In this document: positions 24,571 to 33,900 of the stretch, in pieces | Layout of the letters: each line of letters begins with the position of its first letter | How positions within the stretch are numbered: position 1 is the stretch's first letter | Origin: Sphingobium sp. | GTDB taxonomy: Bacteria > Pseudomonadota > Alphaproteobacteria > Sphingomonadales > Sphingomonadaceae | NCBI RefSeq assembly: GCF_003248505.1 | Contig: NZ_QFOA01000014.1 | Span: 1-59,535 of the forward strand | Length of the DNA stretch: 59,535 bases | Direction: 5' to 3' | Made by a program: the position numbers and the translations under genes | The notes under the pieces: generated by a model | Seen by the model: the letters and a program-made list of their open reading frames with translations, nothing else | Database searches by the model: none | What the model was told of the DNA's origin: nothing

Positions 24571-25256
24571 GCCTCTTCAAACGACCCGCCGCCCACTATG
24601 GGAAATCGCCCGAACCCGAAACGCCGTATCAGCGCGCCGCGCAGGTCTGGGACGATCGCATCGGTTCGGCTCGCGTCCAGGCCAGGAACTGGCGCATCAT
24701 GGCCTTCGGCTCGCTGTTCCTGTCGGCCAGCTTCGCCGCCGCGCTGGTCTGGCAGTCGGCGCGCGGCACCGTCGTTCCCTGGGTCGTGCAGGTCGATCGG
24801 CTCGGCCAGGCGCAGTCCGTTGCACCGGCGTCGGCCGACTACCGCCCGACCGATCCCCAGGTGGCCTGGCATCTTGCCCGCTTCATCGAGCAGGTCAGAA
24901 GCATCCCGGCCGATCCGATCATCGTGCGCCAGAACTGGCTGCGCGCCTATGACTGGACCACGGATCGCGGCGCCGGCGCGCTCAACGACTATGCCCGCAC
25001 CAACGATCCCTTCACCAAGGTCGGTAAACAGCAGATCGCCGTCGAGGTTTCGAGCGTGATCCGCGCATCGGCGGATTCCTTCCGCGTGGCCTGGACCGAG
25101 AAACGGTACGAGAATGGCCAGCTCGCGGGCACGGAGCGATGGACCGCGATCCTCACCATCGTCATCCAGACGCCGCGCGACGCCGACCGGCTGCGCGCCA
25201 ATCCGCTCGGCATCTACATCAACGCCATCAACTGGTCGCGGGAGATGTCCCAATGA
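24567..25256 (+). CDS. trbF: TrbF (VirB8-like)
   Basis: This 229-residue bitopic inner-membrane protein has a cytoplasmic N-terminus, one membrane segment (residues 47-65: IMAFGSLFLSASFAAALVW) and a periplasmic VirB8-like domain with the conserved DRLGQAQSV and ending INAINWSREM. It is an assembly scaffold contacting TrbG and TrbI. Start and stop overlap the neighbouring genes by four bases. Confidence 0.94.
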   Translation: MSLFKRPAAHYGKSPEPETPYQRAAQVWDDRIGSARVQARNWRIMAFGSLFLSASFAAALVWQSARGTVVPWVVQVDRLGQAQSVAPASADYRPTDPQVAWHLARFIEQVRSIPADPIIVRQNWLRAYDWTTDRGAGALNDYARTNDPFTKVGKQQIAVEVSSVIRASADSFRVAWTEKRYENGQLAGTERWTAILTIVIQTPRDADRLRANPLGIYINAINWSREMSQ

Positions 25257-26233
25257 GCACGTCTCTGCGCATGTCCGGCTCTCCGGCTTTCCGTACATCC
25301 GCTTTGGCGATGATGCTGCTCTCGGCAACGATGCTGGCGGGCTGCGCGACCTTCAAACCCCCCACCATCAGCTACGACAGTGACGTGCCGCCGCTCCCAG
25401 CCGTGCCGGCGCCGGTCACGGAACAGCCGCCGCGTCCGCTGCACACGCCTCCCGCCTGGACGGTCGCGCATGGTGGAACCGTCGCGAATACGCCGAGCGG
25501 CCGCGTGGAAAACGCCAATGCTGCGGCGCGTGTCGAGCCGCGACGCGAGGGCTATTATAACGCCATCCAGATTTATCCCTGGAGCGAAGGCGCGCTTTAC
25601 CAAGTCTATGCCGCGCCCGGCCAGATCACCAACATCGCGCTCGAGCCGGGCGAAAGCCTGACCGGCGCAGGTCCAATCGCCGCCGGTGACACCGCCCGCT
25701 GGATCATCGGTGACACCGAAAGCGGTTCCGGCCTATCGCGCCGCGTCCACATCCTCGTCAAACCGACGCGCCCTGACATCACCACGAACCTGGTCATCAC
25801 GACCGACCGCCGCATCTACATGCTCGAGCTGAGGGCGGAGGCGAAACCCTATATGCCGGCCGTTGCGTGGGCTTATCCCGCGCTACCGGCATCGCAGCGC
25901 GGAACCGTCCCTGCGACGCCTATCATTCCCGCTGCCGCCGCGCGTCACTACCGCTACGGCCTGACCGGCGACACGCCGCCCTGGCGGCCGGTCGCCGTCT
26001 ATGACGACGGCAGGCGTGTGTATGTCGAATTTCCACGCGGCATCGCTCAAGGCGAGATGCCGCCGATCTTCGTCCTCGGCAACGACGGCGAGCCGCAGCT
26101 CGTCAACAGCCGCATCTACCAAAACATCCTGATCGTTGACCGCATCTTCGGAGCCGCCGAACTGCGTCTCGGCAGCGGCAAGCAACAGCAGACCGTCAGG
26201 ATCGTGCGAACCGATGGGAAACCTGCATCATGA
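25253..26233 (+). CDS. trbG: TrbG (VirB9-like lipoprotein)
   Basis: This 326-residue outer-membrane core protein has a signal sequence ending in the lipobox LAGC at about residues 28-31 (ATMLAGCATF), so it is probably lipidated. The middle has the VirB9 signature YPWSEGALYQVYAAPGQIT, and a C-terminal domain (DGRRVYVEFPRGI) follows. Together with TrbI it forms the periplasmic and outer-membrane ring of the channel. I chose the ATG at 25253, which overlaps the trbF stop. Confidence 0.93.
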   Translation: MSTSLRMSGSPAFRTSALAMMLLSATMLAGCATFKPPTISYDSDVPPLPAVPAPVTEQPPRPLHTPPAWTVAHGGTVANTPSGRVENANAAARVEPRREGYYNAIQIYPWSEGALYQVYAAPGQITNIALEPGESLTGAGPIAAGDTARWIIGDTESGSGLSRRVHILVKPTRPDITTNLVITTDRRIYMLELRAEAKPYMPAVAWAYPALPASQRGTVPATPIIPAAAARHYRYGLTGDTPPWRPVAVYDDGRRVYVEFPRGIAQGEMPPIFVLGNDGEPQLVNSRIYQNILIVDRIFGAAELRLGSGKQQQTVRIVRTDGKPAS

Positions 26234-27414
26234 GCGACACCGACCACGACAATGCCGAACCGCTGGATCAATCGACTCCCGTCGTCGATACCTCATCGTC
26301 CATGCGCCTGCGGGCGGAACCTCCGCGTGTCACCCGGCTGTCGCGCAAAGTGCTCGCCGGCGTCGCCGCGGTTGCCCTCGTCGGTATCGGCGGCTCTCTC
26401 ATCTACGCGCTCCAGACCCGTGATCCCGGCAAGAGCGCCGACGAACTCTATTCGACCGACAACCGCACCACGGCCGACGGCCTGGCCGGCCTGCCCCGCG
26501 ATTACACCGGCCCGGTCCTCGGCCCGGCGCTGCCTGGAGACCTCGGCCGCCCGATCGTCAGCGCGCAAAATCAGGGGCATCCTGTCGTGCCGCCCGCCAT
26601 GGCGGCACCGGGGCCTGATCCCGAGGAACAACGTCGCCTCGCCGAATCGGAGGCCGCCCGCACCAGCCGCGTGTTTTTCCAGGCCGGTCCGGCCGCAACG
26701 TCGGCGACCGCTGGCCCGAATGTCCCGGGATTTGCCGGCGTGGGAGCTGGCACACAACCAGGTGCCGAGACGCCTCAAGATCGACAACTCGCGTTCCTCA
26801 ATGCTCCCGTCGACCGCCGCACCATTGCAGCCGACCGCATCATGGCGCCAGCATCGCCCTATGTTCTCCAGGCGGGCGCGGTCATCTCGGCCGCCCTCAT
26901 CACCGGCATCCGCTCCGATCTGCCTGGACAAATCACCGCGCAGGTGACGGAGAACATCTACGATAGCCCGACCGGCCGCATCCTCGTCATCCCACAGGGC
27001 ACCCGGATCATCGGCCAGTACGACAATAGCGTCCAATACGGGCAGAGCCGCGTGCTTCTCGTCTGGAACAGGCTCATCCTCCCGAACGGCCGGTCCATTG
27101 TGCTAGAACGCCAGCCCGGAGCCGATACCCAGGGCTATGCCGGTCTGGAGGACGGCGTCGATTACCATTGGTGGGATCTCGCCAAAGCGGCGGGGCTCTC
27201 GACGCTTCTGTCAGTCGGGTCCGAGCTTGCCATCGATGACCAGGACCGGCTTCTGCGCGCCATCCGCAATGGCGGCCAGGACACGATCAATGACGCTGGT
27301 CAGCAGATCGTTCGGCGCCAGCTCAACGTCGCGCCGACGCTGACGATCCGGCCAGGCTTCCCTGTCCGCGTGATCGTCACCCGCGATCTCGTCCTCGAAC
27401 CTTACGGAGGCTGA
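26230..27414 (+). CDS. trbI: TrbI (VirB10-like)
   Basis: This 394-residue protein spans the periplasm. It has a cytoplasmic N-terminus, one membrane segment (residues 40-57: VLAGVAAVALVGIGGSLIY), a proline-rich linker and the VirB10 C-terminal domain (AVISAALITGIRSDLPGQI, IPQGTRIIGQYD and NRLILPNGRSIVL). It senses ATP use at the base and gates the outer channel. It overlaps trbG by four bases; a DUF2274 gene follows. Confidence 0.95.
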   Translation: MSDTDHDNAEPLDQSTPVVDTSSSMRLRAEPPRVTRLSRKVLAGVAAVALVGIGGSLIYALQTRDPGKSADELYSTDNRTTADGLAGLPRDYTGPVLGPALPGDLGRPIVSAQNQGHPVVPPAMAAPGPDPEEQRRLAESEAARTSRVFFQAGPAATSATAGPNVPGFAGVGAGTQPGAETPQDRQLAFLNAPVDRRTIAADRIMAPASPYVLQAGAVISAALITGIRSDLPGQITAQVTENIYDSPTGRILVIPQGTRIIGQYDNSVQYGQSRVLLVWNRLILPNGRSIVLERQPGADTQGYAGLEDGVDYHWWDLAKAAGLSTLLSVGSELAIDDQDRLLRAIRNGGQDTINDAGQQIVRRQLNVAPTLTIRPGFPVRVIVTRDLVLEPYGG

Positions 27415-27415
27415 C

Positions 27416-27655
27416 ATGACGAAATTGAAGCTCGGCCCGATCACCGAGGAAAGGCCAGTGAAGGCGACGCTGGAACTGCCCGCATCGCTTCACCGGGATC
27501 TCGCGGCATATGCCGAGCTGCTGGGAAGGCAGACCGGCCAGCCTGTGCGCGATCCCATCCAGCTGATTGTACCGATGCTGGAGCGCTTCATCGCCACCGA
27601 TCGCGGGTTCGCCAAGGCCCGGCGCGCGAAGCCCGCGGGCGATGCCAGTTCATAA
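27416..27655 (+). CDS. DUF2274 protein at the end of the trb operon
   Basis: This 79-residue protein of DUF2274 begins MTKLKLGPITEERPVKATLE and continues with a helical stretch (LHRDLAAYAELLGRQTGQP) and a basic tail. The gene is almost always found just after trbI in ICEs of this type. The first part resembles a ribbon-helix-helix strand and helices, so DNA binding is possible. Its last six bases overlap the end of the LysR gene on the other strand. Confidence 0.85.
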   Translation: MTKLKLGPITEERPVKATLELPASLHRDLAAYAELLGRQTGQPVRDPIQLIVPMLERFIATDRGFAKARRAKPAGDASS

Positions 27656-28543
27656 ATCCACGCCCTGACGACGCGCCATCATCTTCGCCATGCTGACAAA
27701 GCGCCTGAGCGCCGGATTGTCGTGCTTTGGCGACCACACGCCGTTGAAGGGAAGGACCTCACCAATGATCGGCCGATAGCAGATGCCCGGCACATGGGCG
27801 GCTGTCGTCGCTTCGCTCGTGACCGTCAGTCCGCTGCCGATCGCGACGAGCGTCAGCAGATTGTCGCGCCCGACAAACTGCGCCTGAATCTTCGGGTGAT
27901 GGCCGAGATCGGCGACCCGCTGGACCAGATAGTCATGGACCTCCTGGCCCGGCGGTACATCGCTGACGATGAAGGTCTCGTGCGCCAGATCATGCCACTT
28001 CACCTCCTCTTTCCGGGCAAGGGCATGTGCTTCCGGCAGCACCACGAAAACACGTTCAGACCAGAGATAGGTGGTCTCGCATTGAGGCCACTCCAACGTC
28101 CCTGTCAGAAAGGCGATGTCCAGCCGGAACTGCCGGATCGCGGCGACATGCTCCGCGGGATTGCCGTCGACAACCTCGACATACACGCCAGGGTGCTCTG
28201 CGGCGAAGGTCCGGAGAAGATCTTGCAGGAACCCCGAAGCCAGGGACGAGAAGATGCCCACGCGCAATTGACCTTCTGTGCCGCGCCCCACCGCGTCCAC
28301 GATCTCCGCGCCTTCATTGATGTATCGAAGAACCTTTTGGGCTTTCGACAAAAGCCGCTGTCCGGCAACGGTCAGGCATACACCGCCGCTGTGACGGTGA
28401 AACAGCGCAGAGCCGAGCCCGTCTTCCAGGTCGCGAATCCGGCGGCTGATCGTGGACTCCTGTACGCCCAACGCTACGCCCGCCTTGCGGAAACTCCCAT
28501 GCTCGGAAGCCGCCACGAAATACCGCAGATGTCGAAAATTCAT
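27650..28543 (-). CDS. LysR-family transcriptional regulator
   Basis: This 297-residue LysR protein has an N-terminal helix-turn-helix (FRHLRYFVAASEHGSFRKAG, then ESTISRRIRDLEDGLG) and a C-terminal effector domain (GQLRVGIFSSLASGFLQDL). It is encoded head-on to the trb operon and its stop overlaps the DUF2274 gene. LysR genes are often found at this place in trb-bearing ICEs, but the target genes and ligand are unknown. I chose the internal ATG (start at 28543) because the family begins with MNFRHLRYF; a longer frame upstream has no support. Confidence 0.9.
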   Translation of the reverse strand: MNFRHLRYFVAASEHGSFRKAGVALGVQESTISRRIRDLEDGLGSALFHRHSGGVCLTVAGQRLLSKAQKVLRYINEGAEIVDAVGRGTEGQLRVGIFSSLASGFLQDLLRTFAAEHPGVYVEVVDGNPAEHVAAIRQFRLDIAFLTGTLEWPQCETTYLWSERVFVVLPEAHALARKEEVKWHDLAHETFIVSDVPPGQEVHDYLVQRVADLGHHPKIQAQFVGRDNLLTLVAIGSGLTVTSEATTAAHVPGICYRPIIGEVLPFNGVWSPKHDNPALRRFVSMAKMMARRQGVDL

Positions 28544-28651
28544 GTTGTTACCTAACGATTGTTTTGGGTCCTTTGCTGATTGCTTGAGAAGGTGCTGGAG
28601 GCTGCCGGCGACTGGGGGCTGCGCTCGCGCCACATGTTCTGTGTCGTATCT

Positions 28652-29025
28652 GATTTGCACGCCAGAACACGGCGTAGCTCTACACCCATCAAATCGGGCT
28701 TTCGTTCCGCATGATCTATCGCCTTCTATCCGCCTTCACGGACGAATGAAGGATATTTTTCAATTAATTACGGAGTTGAAACCCTCTTGAGGCGCACCAT
28801 CAGGCGTCGTCAGCTCCGGGAAATAGCGCCTCTGGCCGATACGACCATCTACGACATGGAACAGTGAGGCGAGTTTCCTCAGCGCTTTTACCTGTCGGCC
28901 CGCTGCGTCGTGTGGGAACTCACCGAGGTCGAGGCAGGCTTGATGTTTGCCTCCAAACCTCGCGAGCCAAGATCGTCCAGCGCGTGCCCATATCCGTCGT
29001 CCAGCTTCGAAAAACACGCCCCGTG
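28652..29025 (+). repeat. Long imperfect direct repeat, left copy (alpA leader plus alpA remnant)
   Basis: This stretch is a diverged copy of 51623-51998. Matches begin in the leader (GAT-T-TGCACGCCAGA against GATATGCACGCCAGA), continue through TCTATC and TTCTATCCG blocks and CGGAG, and are strongest in the coding part (GCCGATACGACCATCTACGA against GCCGACACGACCATCTACGA). The two copies are in the same orientation and about 23 kb apart, enclosing the defence cargo. Confidence 0.8.
28790..29025 (+). pseudogene. Dead copy of the AlpA-family regulator
   Basis: Compared with the intact gene at 51733, this copy encodes RRTIRRRQLREIAPLADTT, a stop, then GEFPQRFYLSARCVVWE and, in another frame, RAKIVQRVP and VQLRKTRP. 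Lesions: about 20 bases including the start codon are missing after the conserved CGGAG, a TGA stands at 28865-28867 where the intact gene has an Arg codon, and a frameshift lies near 28935-28970. It cannot make a full protein. Confidence 0.85.
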
Positions 29026-29116
29026 CAGTCGGTCAGTCATCGGAAGGTACGCTTCTCCACACCATCCTCCAGGGACCGGGAATCGATGGAACACCTTGCT
29101 TCTCGCAATAACCGAT

Positions 29117-29190
29117 CCAAATCGGACAAGATCATGCCAAATCGGCTTAAATCTGCTTTACTCGCCTCTATATCGGTGGAATAGTTCCAC
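29117..29190 (+). promoter_or_regulatory. Candidate operator sites of the defence operon
   Basis: CCAAATCGG occurs twice in direct orientation (29117-29125 and 29137-29145), 20 bases or two helical turns apart. GTGGAA-TAG-TTCCAC (29176-29190) is a perfect inverted repeat 30 bases before the first gene. These are possible binding sites for the helix-turn-helix protein encoded next. No strong promoter boxes could be assigned. Confidence 0.4.
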
Positions 29191-29219
29191 ATCCGCTTCG
29201 ACCGGAGAAAGGGCGGCTT

Positions 29220-29462
29220 GTGTCTGATCGCTGGATGTCCGTCGAAGAAATCGCTGCTTACCTAGGGGTAAGCAAAGATACCGTCTATGGTTGGATAGCA
29301 AAAAGAGAAATGCCTGCTCACAAAGTCGGAAGACTTTGGAAGTTTAAGTCAGAAGAAGTCGATTCATGGGTGCGAGCGGGAAAGGCCTCCGACGAGAGCA
29401 ATGAACCGTCAGTAAGGGATGCGCGAGAACCGGAACGCCGCGCTTCGGGGGAGAAGAAATGA
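29220..29462 (+). CDS. Excisionase-type helix-turn-helix protein, first gene of the defence operon
   Basis: This 80-residue protein has a MerR/excisionase-type winged helix (RWMSVEEIAAYLGVSKDTVY, then the wing KVGRLWKFKSEEVDSWV). It starts with GTG, preceded by GGAGAAAGG. It overlaps the methyltransferase gene by four bases, so it belongs to the operon. Small proteins of this kind often precede methyltransferase-based defence genes and probably act as transcription regulators. Palindromic and direct-repeat sites lie just upstream. A role in recombination is less likely here. Confidence 0.75.
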   Translation: MSDRWMSVEEIAAYLGVSKDTVYGWIAKREMPAHKVGRLWKFKSEEVDSWVRAGKASDESNEPSVRDAREPERRASGEKK

Positions 29463-30553
29463 GCGAGGTGGCGTGTATCGACCTGTTCTGCGGTGCCGGA
29501 GGTTTGACGCACGGCTTGATTCAAGCCGGTGTTCCAGTCGTCGCCGGCATTGACGTCGATACAGCCTGTCGTCTCCCCTACGAAGTCAACAACGGCGCGC
29601 AATTCCTCGTCAAGGACATCCAGAACGTAAGCCCGGCGGAGCTGAACAAGCTATACGGCAACGCCAAAATCCGGGTCCTCGCCGGCTGCGCGCCCTGCCA
29701 ACCGTTCTCGACCTACTCCCAGCGCTACGACACCCTCACCAGCCCTCGTTGGCCGCTGCTGTATCAGTTCGCCCGTCTCGTGAAATCTGTCCGTCCCGAC
29801 ATCGTGACCATGGAAAACGTACCCCTGGTCCAAAAGCATGCCGTCTTCGACGACTTCGTCGCCACTCTTCAGCGGCTTGGCTACAAGGTTTGGCAAAATG
29901 TCGTGGACTGCACGCAATATGGCCTGCCTCAGACGCGACGCCGCATGGTCATTCTGGCGAGTTTGATCGGCCCCATTGAGCTGATCTCGCCAACCCATAA
30001 AAAGGCGAAGTCGGTCAAGGACGCCATCGGGAAATTACCCGCCATTGCGGCGGGGAGTGTTCATGAGAATGATGCTTTCCACGTCTCGTCCAGGCTTTCC
30101 GATTTGAACCTTGAGCGCATTCGCGCGTCCCATCCGGGCGGCACCTGGCGTGATTGGCCCGAGCGGCTCGTAGCTGATTGCCACCGGCGAGAAACTGGCC
30201 GCACCTACCCTGGCGTTTATGGACGCATGGCATGGGACGATCCGTCTCCGACGATCACCACGCAATTCTACGGCTTCGGCAACGGTCGCTTCGGTCATCC
30301 GGAGCATGATCGAGCCATCTCCCTGCGGGAAGGCGCCATCCTGCAAGGGTTCCCCAAAAAATACGCCTTCGTCGAAAAGGGTAGCCCAGCACATTTCAAG
30401 GCATTGGGTCGAATGATCGGCAATGCCGTCCCAGTGGCCCTCGGCAAAGCGATCGGGCAAAGCATCGTGACCCATCTCGGTGTTGATGCGCGGACGGATC
30501 AGGCGAAGAAGGGAGGCACCGCGGATGTCGCGCGTAAGCCCCTCGTCGCATGA
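29459..30553 (+). CDS. DNA (cytosine-5) methyltransferase
   Basis: This 364-residue protein has all key motifs of the C5 family: motif I DLFCGAGGLTHGL (residues 8-20), motif IV with catalytic Cys80 (APCQPFSTYSQR), motif VI MENV (118-121) and motif VIII-like QTRRRM. It methylates cytosine in a short DNA site not predictable from sequence. Class 2 DISARM uses a C5 methyltransferase (DrmMII), but here it accompanies a class 1 set. It is followed, with 29 bases overlap, by a Vsr gene, its usual partner. Confidence 0.93.
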   Translation: MSEVACIDLFCGAGGLTHGLIQAGVPVVAGIDVDTACRLPYEVNNGAQFLVKDIQNVSPAELNKLYGNAKIRVLAGCAPCQPFSTYSQRYDTLTSPRWPLLYQFARLVKSVRPDIVTMENVPLVQKHAVFDDFVATLQRLGYKVWQNVVDCTQYGLPQTRRRMVILASLIGPIELISPTHKKAKSVKDAIGKLPAIAAGSVHENDAFHVSSRLSDLNLERIRASHPGGTWRDWPERLVADCHRRETGRTYPGVYGRMAWDDPSPTITTQFYGFGNGRFGHPEHDRAISLREGAILQGFPKKYAFVEKGSPAHFKALGRMIGNAVPVALGKAIGQSIVTHLGVDARTDQAKKGGTADVARKPLVA

Positions 30554-30950
30554 GGCGAGCCTCCGCATGGCTCGGGTGCGGCAGAAGGGCACCGACGCCG
30601 AACTCTCGTTGCGCAAGGAGTTGCACGCGAGAGGGTTGCGCTACCGTTTGCAAGTCCCGCTTCTGACCAAGCCGAGGCGCGTCGCCGACATCGTGTTTCC
30701 CCGCGCCAAAGTCGCCGTCTTCGTCGATGGGTGTTTTTGGCATGGTTGCCCGGCGCATGCCTCCTGGCCGAAGAGCAACGCGCAATTTTGGCGTGACAAA
30801 ATCGAAACCAATCGCGCCCGAGACACGGATACCGATCAACGCCTCAACGCTTCGGGCTGGCGTGTCATCCGCGTATGGGCGCATGAGCGCGCCGGCGAAG
30901 CGGCCGAACGCATCGAAAACGTCGTTCGAGGCGGGAGTGGGTTGCAATGA
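30525..30950 (+). CDS. vsr: Very short patch repair (Vsr) endonuclease
   Basis: This 141-residue Vsr-type nuclease contains the core RRVADIVFPRAKVAVFVDGC-FWHGCP. Asp55 corresponds to catalytic Asp51 of E. coli Vsr and His73 to His69; the position of E. coli His64 is Asp68 here, as in many Vsr relatives. The end QRLNASGWRVIRVW is typical. Vsr enzymes nick T:G mismatches formed when 5-methylcytosine deaminates, protecting the methylated site from mutation. The start at 30525 has GGGAGG upstream and overlaps the methyltransferase gene. Confidence 0.9.
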   Translation: MSRVSPSSHEASLRMARVRQKGTDAELSLRKELHARGLRYRLQVPLLTKPRRVADIVFPRAKVAVFVDGCFWHGCPAHASWPKSNAQFWRDKIETNRARDTDTDQRLNASGWRVIRVWAHERAGEAAERIENVVRGGSGLQ

Positions 30951-33900
30951 TCGTCGGAGATGCGAGTAGCGCAGCGGCACAGATCGCGCACCACACGATC
31001 CCGGAACCCGGCCAGTTGGTCGAAGCACGTCGGCGGCAATGGATCGTGTCGGATGTCGATAGTGGATCGACGGCGCCGAGCCTTCCCAAACGCCATCTCA
31101 TCCGATTGACGTCGATCGACGAAGATGCCCTAGGCGAGGAAATCGAAGTCCTATGGGAGTTGGAGCCCGGCGCTCACGTCATTGAGCGAGCTGGCCTGCC
31201 GCGCATAACGGGCTTGGATGATCCGGCATCCCTAGAAGCTTTTCTTGATGCCGTCCGATGGGGTGCCGCCACCAACGCCGACAGGGCCTATCTCCAGGCT
31301 CCTTTCCGCAGCGGTGTCAGCATCGAGGATTTTCAGCTCGATCCATTGGTGCGAGCCATCGACATGGCCCGCACCAGCCTGCTCATCGCGGATGATGTTG
31401 GCCTCGGCAAGACGATCGAAGCCGGTCTCGTGGTCCAGGAAATGCTCCTGCGCCATCGCGCCCGCACCGTGTTGGTGCTGTGCCCAGCGTCCCTTCAGGA
31501 GAAGTGGCGCACGGAGATGCAGGAGAAATTCGGTCTCGACTTCCGCATCGTCGATACAGAGTTCGTCAAGCGCCTGCGTCGTGAACGTGGCCTGCACGCC
31601 AATCCCTGGACTTCGTTTCCTCTGCTCATCACGTCGATGGATTGGGTCAAACAAGGCGAAGGACTGCGCCTGTTCCGAGATGCGCTGCCGCCTACCGTTA
31701 CCCATCCTCGAAAATTCGATCTCTTGGTCATCGACGAAGCGCACAACATCACGCCCACGGTCGGACACTACGCAGTCGAGAGCCTCCGAACCCGGCTGGT
31801 GCGACTGCTCGCGCCGCATTTCCAGCACAAGCTGTTTCTCACCGCCACACCCCATGACGGCTACACCGAGTCGTTCACCGCTCTGCTCGAACTGCTCGAT
31901 GACCAGCGCTTCGCGCGAAACGTCCTGCCGAGTGAGCCCCAGCGCGCTCGCGTCATGGTGCGGCGGCTGAAGAGCGACTTGGTGGATGCGAACGGCAAAC
32001 TGCTTTACCCGGTGCGGCGTCTCGAAGCTCTCCCCATCAAGTATGACGATGACGAGAGGCAGATCCGGCGCCTTCTCGGCGATTACATATCGTCACGCGA
32101 GAATGGCGAGGGTGGCGCACGAGCGGTCGATCGCTTCGTCCACCAATTACTGCACAAGCGTCTTGCGTCGTCACCCGCCGCGTTCGCGGCGACGCTGGAA
32201 AAGCACATAGCCACGATCGAAGGCCGTTCGTCGGCCGACCAGACCCGGCGTAAGCTGGATGATCGCATCCTTCGCCGTGCCATATCGAAGGCCGAAGAAG
32301 ACTATGCCGACGACGCATTGCGCGAGGCGGCGGAAGACGATGCGCTAGGCGAAGCCGCCAAACACATCCGGCCGCCCAGTGAGCAAGAGCGGCGGATGCT
32401 GGAACGCCTGCGCTCCTGGGCGCAGCAAGCATCGCGCAGGGCAGACTCCAAGGCGCGCGCGATATTGGAGTGGCTGGCCGAGAACCTTCAGGAGGGTGGC
32501 GAATGGACGAATGAGCGGGTCATTCTCTTCACCGAATACCGGACGACGCAGCAGTGGATGCAGGAGACGCTCGTGTCGCACGGCTTCGGCGGCGACCGGC
32601 TCGCGCTGATTTATGGCGGCATGGATCACGACGAACGCGAGGCTGTGAAGGCGGCGTTCCAAGCCAGCCCTTCGGAGTCGCCGGTCAGAATCCTGTTGGC
32701 GACCGACGCGGCATCCGAAGGCATCGACCTTCAGAACCACTGCCACCTGATGATCCATCTGGAAATTCCATACAATCCCAACGTGATGGAGCAGCGGAAC
32801 GGGCGCATCGACCGCCACGGCCAGCGCTCCAGCGAAGTGGTCATCTGGCATCCGGTCGATGACGAAGGCGATCACGGGCAAGACATCCTGCGGGCGCTTC
32901 GGAAGCTCGACGCCATGCGGGCCGACATGGGGAGCGTCAATCCGGTCATCGCCCCGCAGCTCCCGGACCTGATCGAGGGACGGCGGCGCGACCTGGATAC
33001 ACGACTGGCCGAAGTACGCATGGAAAAGTCGCGTCGCTTCGTCAGAGCCGAACGCGATCTCCGGGATCGGGTCGCAAAGCTGCACGAACGCCTCGCCGAG
33101 ACCAAGCGCGAGCAAAACCTCACCCCCGATCACATCGAGAGGGCGGTGAGAGCGGCTCTGCGCCTTTCGGACAAACCGGACCTCGGGGCCACGTCTCTGT
33201 TCGGTGCTCCAGAAGGAACCGTCTTCACCATGCCGGCGCTGTCCGGTTCATGGACGCGGTGCCTGGAAGGTCTGGAGCATCCCTATACGACGAAGGTCCG
33301 CCCCATCACGTTCGACCATGATGTGGCGAAGGGGCGCGATGACGTCGTCCTGGTGCATCTCAATCACCCTCTCGTCCAGATGAGCCTGCGCCTGTTGCGC
33401 GCCGAAATCTGGGCGCGGGACGACGTGAAGAAGATCCACCGCGTCTCCGCCCGGTCCTTGCCCGATGGACAGCTCGAAGGCCCCGCCGTCATCGTGGTTT
33501 CTCGATTGGTCATCACCGGCGGCAGCCATCATCGCCTGCACGAGGAACTCACCGAGGCCGGCGGTTATCTGCGTGACACCGGCTTCCGCCGCGAAGACCG
33601 CGTGACAGAGGTGCGTCGATGGCTCCAGGATTCCTCCCCCGCCGTCTTGCCTGATACGACCTTCGCGGCGCTGCGCACGCGCTTCGATAAGCAGCGTGAC
33701 TCAGTGTTGGGATCGGTCGATGCACGCTCCAAGGACCGCCTGCGCTTCCTGTCCAATTCGATCGACACCCGTAAGGAACGGGAGAGCGACGATATCCGGC
33801 AGGTGCTCGACGATCTCGACAAGGCCCTGCGGACCGAACTCGTTGCCGACCGCGAGCCGCAACAGCTCTCGCTCTTCTCCGAGGACGAGCGCACCCAACT

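Larger units (their letters stand above)
28544..29219 (+). other. 676-bp junction between conjugation core and defence cargo
   Basis: It holds the LysR promoter side, a decayed copy of the alpA leader and gene, and the control region of the defence operon. The composition is AT-richer than the flanks (for example around 28741-28780 and 29100-29190). No intact gene is present. Confidence 0.6.
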
